Source: Gibbula magus
Taxonomy: Eukaryota; Mollusca; Gastropoda; Trochida; Trochidae
Direction of reading: 5' to 3'
Length of the DNA: 64,000 bases
Assembly: GCA_936450465.1 (NCBI GenBank)
Contig: OW388300.1
Location: 48,907,378-48,971,377, forward strand
The stretch's first letter is position 1, and every line of letters starts with the position of its first letter. Shown here one piece after another: positions 56,988-64,000 of the stretch. Both the position numbers and the translations under genes were made by a program. The notes beneath the pieces were generated by a model, which saw only the letters and a list, made by a program, of their open reading frames with translations, made no database searches and was not told the origin of the DNA.

Positions 56988-58809
56988 GCTGCGTTTACAT
57001 GACACCTATTTGCCACCAGGGGTAAAATACCCCCGGGGGCTAATTTACCCCCAGGGGCAAAGGGCAAATCAATTTGCGTTTACATGGGTTTTTAAGACAG
57101 GGGGTAAATACTGTAATATTCATCATTATCAAACCTTTCTAAATACTGAGGAATCACGTTGTGCTATCATCCCATCAAGAATTACCATGATAACTTCTTT
57201 GGTCACCTCTACAAAGCAGCTAAGAGTACTGGGGTATTCTTGCAAATTATTTCTTAAGCATTATAATTAAAGTTTTTGGACAAAAGCTCATTTTCTGAAA
57301 AGAGTGGTCAGATTATAGCTCAACAGGCACACCATGGTATGACATCCGGTGTCCGTCCGTAAAACATTTGCATTATCAACTTCATCACAAGAACAAATAG
57401 CTTCAGAGTGCTAAAACCTTGTGTACACATTGTGCATAAGAAAACTATGTTGCCACAAAGAAAGGTGTCAGTTTTAAACGGCATGCACAATCTACTTTTA
57501 ACCAACAGTAACACACACAAACGTATGTGATAAACAACTGATATTTCATTTCGGACTAGAACTTGAGATATCGCCCTTGAATAGCGTATTTTGTCAATAA
57601 TGGAGTTGTTTATTTAAAGTAATATGGTCCTGTGATCTATAAACTTACTTCATATTATTGGAATCTATTCCCCATTACAAGCTCTCAAATTTCAGATATG
57701 CATTCAGTTCAATAAGATATAAAAGTTGATAGTTTACTCCAAATATACAGGTTTCGACAGGGCACAGAAAGCATATTTCATGGCCAAGAGTTTACAAACT
57801 GCCACAGCTCAGCAGCGAAATTGCTTCAAACTGAGTTATTACTAGTATAAACATTTTCTTATTCTTTGACAAATTTTTTACAATAAAACAAGCTATCTAT
57901 ATGTCAGAAACTATTTTTGGATATATTGTAGTGAATATGGAGGGTACCTACAAAACGGTGTACTCGTACAATTCACCTTAGAATAGCAAAATAATTCAAT
58001 CTTAAAATGTATGCACTGAGCACAAACCCTACCACAGAAAGAAATAGAATTGACAAGCAGCTCAATATCCCATAAGGCACACTAATAGTGAAGATGATAT
58101 GGAGAGGCAGTATACCAATTTAGAGTTATGTTTCGGAAACAAACTCGAGCCTTCAAAAAGACATAGTCCAAAATGTTTCAAAGGAAACAGAAACAAAACA
58201 AAATTTGAAATACCCATAGGACATATCTACATGACATGGAGACCCAGTAAATTGGTCAAGGGTTATGCTTTGGAACGATGGGAACGCCTACACTTACGCC
58301 AAAGCTGTCAAAACGTCGACCAAAACAATGTCTTCTGGTCCGTCAAAAGGGGACATAAGTATAAGCACCATGAGTAAAAATAGTCTAAGTTATGATTTAT
58401 GTGAATTTAAGTCTTGTTTTTCAGTTTGTATACATGAAAAGTATCTTAGATGAGAAAAACAATATCCAACAAGGTGCTCGAAATTACAAATTATCAGTCC
58501 CATGTGAATAAATTGTGTCAAACTCATGTACTTGTGTATTGGTGCAGGTGCAGAGTTCTGTATGGCATATTGGAACTTGTTTTTCCCCCTTGAAAATGTG
58601 ACACGTTTGCTCTCAGGGGTATATTTACCCCCGGGGGTAACATATTAGTACACCTATTTAGCTAGGGCAAAATTTTCCTCAATACTCCCCGTGGGGATAA
58701 TATTTATCCTCTGTGTGTACCGTTTACATGACGAAATTTGCCTCCTGGAGGCAAATTTGCCACTGGGGGTATTTTATCCCCGGGGGCAAACGGTGCATGT
58801 AAACTGGGC
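56988..58809. mobile_element. 1.8-kb TTAA-flanked TIR element
   Basis: TTAA at 56984..56987 and 58810..58813. The ends GCTGCGTTTACATG and CATGTAAACTGGGC are inverted, followed on both sides by clusters of CCCCCGGGGG, GGGGTAAAATACCCC and GGCAAATTTGCC palindromes (56999..57070 and 58610..58800). TTAA target use suggests mobilisation by a piggyBac- or Kolobok-type transposase. The 92-codon frame at 58099..58377 resembles nothing I know; no transposase is evident. Confidence 0.8.
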
Positions 58810-58813
58810 TTAA

Positions 58814-59365
58814 GTTGGAGACAAATATTCGACTCAACAAACACACTCTAATCGGATATTCTTAAATTAGTGACAGGGCGTCAAGCTACAATTTCAACTC
58901 AGTATTTAAACCACTTAATTTATTAGATTTCGAACCTAAAATTGTATGATACACACTTCAATAAAAACATTTTGAGATAATCTCTGTACCCGTGTGCTTG
59001 TCGGGTAAGATGTTATTATGTAATCAAGTAACGTTCCGACCCGTTTCAGATTGTGTCAAAAGCCTGTAAGTTTTACATATTTTAACTGTAAATATATGTT
59101 TCTGGCGGTATTGCAGTGAGTGGATGTAATTAACTGTAATTAACATATATTCGCAAAGTCATGTTTAACGAGTTTCACTGTGATAAGTGGTGGGTAGTAT
59201 AAATACACACCCCGCGAGAATGTGTATTAGTTGTCAAGTAATTACTGTCTGATGATGTCTCAAGATGGGGAAGCTCTACTGTGTTTATTGTGCTTTGCTA
59301 ATTGACGTCGATTGGAAAATTCCGTTCAAGATTAAAGATGTTATTGATGGACCGACCCTCAGAAA
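58814..59365. other. No gene recognised
   Basis: Short AT-rich spacer between two mobile elements. Confidence 0.5.
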
Positions 59366-61640
59366 GGGACATCTGTTACGACGTAAGTTGTAATAAACGC
59401 GGTAAGATGTATTAACTGCGGTAAATTGTAATAAAAACGCGGTAAGATGTAATACTGCGGTAAATTGTAATAAAAACGCGGTAAAATGTAATAAAGTTTA
59501 CTGCGGTAAATTGTAATAGGGGGTGCGGTAAAATGTTTCGATGAAAGGTGCGGTAAATTGTAATACGATGTGCGGTAAATTGTAATATTTTCTTTTATAG
59601 AAGTTGATGTTGATGAAAGTAAAATTCACCAATCAAAATGTCCGTCGGACAATTCGTCCGTCTGAGTTTGTTTCACTAACAGCTCTGATACTAATTGATG
59701 AAATGTTTCTAAACTTTACAAATTTAATCACTATGATTTGCAGATGTGCTGTTTGTTTGTTTCGGTTTGTCTTATTTGCATAATTTATACACATTTTCGA
59801 ATTTTGTGTGTCATGAATTTGTTCTGCTCGCAACTCTGACAATAATATTTTGAATATAACAGCACGTGAGAACATGCTATCATTACCATGTGCAAATCTG
59901 CCTTTGTACACAACCGGCCAAAAGAAACGCCTACATGAATCTTAGAGATGAATAATCTGATAACATATAATTTATGATGGTCTTAGTAATGTTATGTTAA
60001 AGTAATGAAACGATAATTGATAAGACAATCAATTGATCATAAATTACTGCCCACCCTCACACACCCGCACCCCCGAACCACGCCCAAAAACACTGCTACT
60101 GTCGGTTGATTTTATTTGTGCAATATTTGTATCACCATGTCGACATCTGCAACGTCATTACTTTGGCGTGTTGTGAACAGGTGCACATTGTTAAGAGGAG
60201 TATGATAGTATGATCTTCGGATGTATAGAGCATGCTGCAGCAAAACTATTTAACCCTGATTGCAAACTAAACACATACTATGTAATTATTTTCTTACAAT
60301 AGGTAAATTTATAAAATTTCGAGAAAAAACCATCAGAAATGGTGGAACTCTATAATATTACCCATACGGGTGAGGAGACACGGGTGATTTCAAGTGATTC
60401 TCAATGTTGATTGGTCGGTTATCCGTAGAAAGAATGACTATGACGTCATGAAACAATGGTCTGACGTGACGAATTCTCTTATGACGTCACAATGTTACTG
60501 TGGCGACGTGTTGTTCAGGGCGACCTTCCACTGACATTAATATATAAAAATCAAGCGTAATTGTGCAAGTTAATAACACTATGGGTAATATATAGAATAA
60601 CCAACTCGGTACGAGTAATTACGCGAAATATCCACTCGTCTAAATAATGTTCAGAGCCACTCGCTAAAGCTCGTGGCTGAACATTATATAGACTCGTGGA
60701 TATTCCCCGCAATCACTCGTACCTCGTTGGTTATTCTCTAAATATCACATTTTTGTAAGCAGAGTCCTGATACTTTTTAGGAAATGTCATAAAATATCTG
60801 GTAGGTGTTTCTTTCTACTTTACAGTTGAGTAATATGTAATGTATGTACTGAACGCAGGGATATAAGAGTGACCTGCTCACTATTGTTTTGGTGTGTTGT
60901 TTTCAGGTGAGTAGCATTATTTGTTTGAGTGTTTGACTGATTATCCAACATCCTGTAGATTATAGTTCAGATAGAATTACGACTACGACGACTGTTACAT
61001 CGTTGACCACCACGATTAACTTATTATAACTTATTATTTATATGCCATGCATTCCTATAACAACATACAATTCTAATTAACATAGAGCTTTTGTTGTTTT
61101 TTTTTGTCATGAAACAAAAACATTTTGCCATGACCATTTTAGATCTTATAATTATGTGAACAGCTCTGTAATAATAAATTTTCGACGAATACTTGCTTTA
61201 GATATATTTCCTTTACATAGAGTTGTGTTGTTGACAACTCCTTTAAACACACAACTCTTACTGCAAATACGTTAGTCTGATTAAAATCGACCCTGATCTG
61301 ATGAAAAAAAATCAAAACAGTTCGTCTGTAAATTTTGGAGAACTTATGATTTTAATATGCAATAATACTTATAATAATACTCTCATTCAAACAATACATA
61401 TGTATATGTTCAATGAATGACCCAAATTCGGCATTCATGGCAGCTAAAAATTAGATGTATGGTTATTACATTTTACCGCACCCCCTTATTACAATTTACC
61501 GCAGTAAACTTTATTACATTTTACCGCGTTTTTATTACAATTTACCGCAGTATTACATCTTACCGCGTTTTTATTACAATTTACCGCAGTTATTACATCT
61601 TACCGCGTTTATTATAACTAACGTCGTAACAGACATCTCT
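59366..61640. mobile_element. 2.3-kb foldback element with GCGGTAA-repeat arms
   Basis: The outer ends ATCTGTTACGACGT (59370..59383) and ACGTCGTAACAGAC (61621..61634) are inverted. Each arm then consists of alternating 16-20 bp units, GCGGTAAGATGTAATA and GCGGTAAATTGTAATA, about ten on the left (to ~59595) and nine on the right (from ~61468), in mirrored order. Inverted arms built of tandem subrepeats define foldback elements. The ~1.9-kb middle holds no transposase and includes a hairpin MITE at 60591..60739. Confidence 0.85.
60591..60739. mobile_element. 149-bp hairpin MITE
   Basis: AGAATAACCAACTCGGTACG..AATATCCACTCGTCTA..AATGTTCAG pairs with its complement on the right, leaving a loop of about seven bases near GCTAAAG. 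It is nested in the middle of the foldback element. Confidence 0.88.
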
Positions 61641-62339
61641 AAGATAAAGAATATCATTGCAAAATGACACAATTATAATAACATCGAACAAATGTTTGTT
61701 TACTTACCTTACATGTACAATGTATCTAAACATTACAATGTTGTTGAGTAGACAATAAAATTTTACGAATACATCAATTAATTATTGTGAATTGACATTT
61801 TTGCGCAAGCGCTTCTCGTATGTAGTTTGACAATTTTACAAGGGTGTTTCTAGAATTACTAGTTGATACATAATGCTATTTAGAAACCAAATTTACCTGA
61901 CCATTTACAGGAATATATTTATCTCTTATTGCATTATAAGCATAACATTCAAACAACAAATGGATAGCCTTTTCAGTTCACACATTTTGCATGTCATATC
62001 TATATTCATACCGGTTATATTACAACGCAATGGAAGTGAATTTAAACGCAGTAGACACATATTGTTAAATGTGAAATATAGTTTCTGGGTAGGACTAAGC
62101 TTTAAACATTTTATATGAATCATATCATTATATGCTTGTATGATTATCAGAGTGAAATCAGAGTGTATATTAAACGCATTTAAATCCCCTTGATTATCCT
62201 TTTGCCTGTTGGTTGACTCTGTCTGTATCCACTCACATATTTAAATTCGTTTATGTACAGTTATAAATGTAAAAGTTATATGCAAACATATAATTAAGAT
62301 ATCTCTAAACAAGGCTACACATGACTTAAAGGGGCAGAA
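61641..62339. other. No gene recognised
   Basis: AT-rich. Small frames on both strands overlap one another and carry no motif. Confidence 0.5.
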
Positions 62340-62683
62340 GCACGTTTTTTTGCTCAAATAAGTCGATGAAATGTATTTGAAAAATAATTTTAGCAATCGT
62401 AAAACACCCTTCTCTCTTCGGAAAATCAAGTTTAAAATGAGTGTACATGGTTCCGTAAAGCCATTGGGATCGTTTTTGTCATTCGAAATAATAAAATGTT
62501 TTCACAATAAAATGGCCGCCATGCAATTTTGTCTTTATACGCAACACCGTTATCACTACTACGGATAATTGGTTTGTGTAATAAGATGTTTTACCCAAAA
62601 AAGTAAATTTAAATGGCACGAACTATCATTATAAATAGGAAATTTGAAAAAATAAATTTGGCAAAAAACGTGCTACTGCCCCT
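62340..62683. mobile_element. 344-bp MITE, TTAA-flanked, copy 2 (inverted relative to 16591..16944)
   Basis: The ends are AGGGGCAGAAGCACG and CGTGCTACTGCCCCT with TTAA on both sides (62336..62339 and 62684..62687). The body aligns along its whole length with the reverse complement of 16591..16944. A 65-codon frame (62371..62568) has a 65-codon counterpart in the other copy. Confidence 0.85.
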
Positions 62684-64000
62684 TTAATATAAAAAAAGTT
62701 ATGTGTGTGGTAAAAGCAAAGTCGTTATTCTAATGTTTATATGAGGGACATATTCCCAAAAAATAAACTAAATCTTAATGAAGTACACATTTTGATTGAA
62801 ATATATATAAATATACATAATCACATTTTAGTAGAGACAGTATATCGAGTTCAAGTATTTGAACACACGCATTTTGTGATAAACGAACCATAATGGAATT
62901 GTGAATTGTGAACTGCCTAGATGGTTTACCGTTACCGGTACAAACAAGTATTCCCTAATTAATGTATTGCCTCAATAAACTCGCTCTTCAAAAGGATCTT
63001 CAGAATCTATGCAGTTCACAATTCCAACACGGTTCATCAAATACTGTTATCCGTACCGACACTTGGTATATTTAATACACTATGGTAGTACAGCTTTGTA
63101 TTTGAGAACAGAATGACATTGGAATGACATATACTATACAACCACTCACGCATAAAACGAGGAAAATAGTATGAAAAGACAATTCATATGGTTAATAACA
63201 ATAATTATTAATCTTCCTATGTTAAGACTTATCACATTGACTCTATTTGAAGCTTTTATACGTATTTGTATTGTAAATCTAGCTTGCCTCTGTAATCTTT
63301 GGAATTATACAAGAATGCAATGTAACACTTTCGAAGTTAAATGATGTTTGAAGTTAAATTGATGTTTGCACCATCCGAAATACATTCACCCAAAACCGAA
63401 CATTAATAGCTAAATCATAGGTATATCTTGACTATGACTATGTTTTACTGTCTTTTGACCCTAATATTAGTGTTGAATCACGTGTCACATCCATAATCAA
63501 CTATAAGTTTCACTGAATACAACTAAACATATGTTACATTTGATGTCTTAGTCATTGTCTATGTTCTTAGCATAGACATCCAAGCTCTCACACATGAGCT
63601 AGACATGTGTCCCCAGCTTCCAGTATAACTCTTCATTGGCATTCTCCCTACATAAACCTCCCCATATCCACCAATTTTCAAAGCCGCTTTCAAACCCTGC
63701 GTTAGTCATTACATCCTAATCCGCACCACAGGCCGTCTCGATCCATGCTCACAACCCCCACTCACTCACTATTCATTACTGACTATCCCCAGTTCGCATC
63801 TTCACCTATCATTTTATCACCCACCCCACTTCGACCTCTTCACAACTCCTAACATTAGGGCAGATTACAAACTGTGCCTTTACATGTACATCTACAATGA
63901 AGTTCAACCACTGTTCAAATACCCACCCACTCCTAAACCTGCCAAGTACCATACCACAACCCAAATTGGCTCACATTTAACGACTACTATCATGGCTAAT
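62684..64000. other. No gene recognised
   Basis: 1.3 kb of AT-rich sequence turning pyrimidine-rich (CCCACTC-type runs) in the last 400 bp. Nothing supported. Confidence 0.5.

Noticed and set aside
61417..61667. Overlapping + strand frames with FITIYRS / YILPRF repeats
   Set aside because: Product of the GCGGTAA subrepeats of the foldback right arm.

Overview
The window is eukaryotic, AT-rich, intron-bearing and dense in transposable elements. It has no bacterial operons, no rRNA, no tRNA gene I can support and no CRISPR array. A spliced lectin-like gene joining a PAN/apple-like domain to a fibrinogen-related domain (FReD), interspersed elements with ~160-bp tandem cores next to tetranucleotide microsatellites (the architecture of molluscan 'pearl' elements), and L2-, Tx1/L1- and mariner-type transposons all point to a lophotrochozoan, most likely a mollusc and perhaps a marine gastropod. 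The species is not determinable from the sequence alone.

The only host gene I can reconstruct is a five-exon FReD gene on the + strand (31273..46728, 365 residues, all splice phases agree). Exon 1 carries a signal peptide and a PAN/apple-like module, and exons 2-5 carry the fibrinogen domain. Exon 2 contains an in-frame 135-bp duplication of the first FReD subdomain. Intron 2 (10.5 kb) holds an ~8.1-kb array of a 48-bp minisatellite with higher-order repeats. The last two exons lie in a 4.49-kb tandem duplication (44507..48995 and 48996..53486) that is nearly identical and has a 5-bp GTTAA microhomology at its junctions, so the locus has two sets of terminal exons but one exon 3. A related but diverged terminal FReD exon stands alone at 10055..10296, so the window probably cuts through a FReD gene cluster.

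Layout: 0-7.6 kb is repeats (a pearl-like element nested in an older repeat, a CCGACAG minisatellite, hairpins, and a 241-bp direct repeat 7.3 kb apart). 8.6-11.7 kb has two inverted-repeat elements, the orphan FReD exon and a second pearl-like repeat. 13-17.3 kb has an old interspersed repeat, a foldback element and a LINE remnant carrying a TTAA-flanked MITE. 19-24.8 kb is a transposon cluster: a LINE with intact ORF1 and truncated endonuclease, a TIR element, a full-length but frameshifted mariner and an L2-like LINE end. 27-29 kb is a 2-kb element with ~150-bp inverted repeats, possibly DIRS-like. 31-53.5 kb is the FReD gene, its minisatellite and its duplication. 57-61.6 kb has a TTAA-flanked element and a second foldback element whose arms are tandem arrays. 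62.3 kb has another copy of the MITE. The remainder is AT-rich DNA in which I recognise nothing.

All domain and family names rest on motif recognition by eye. No database search was run.
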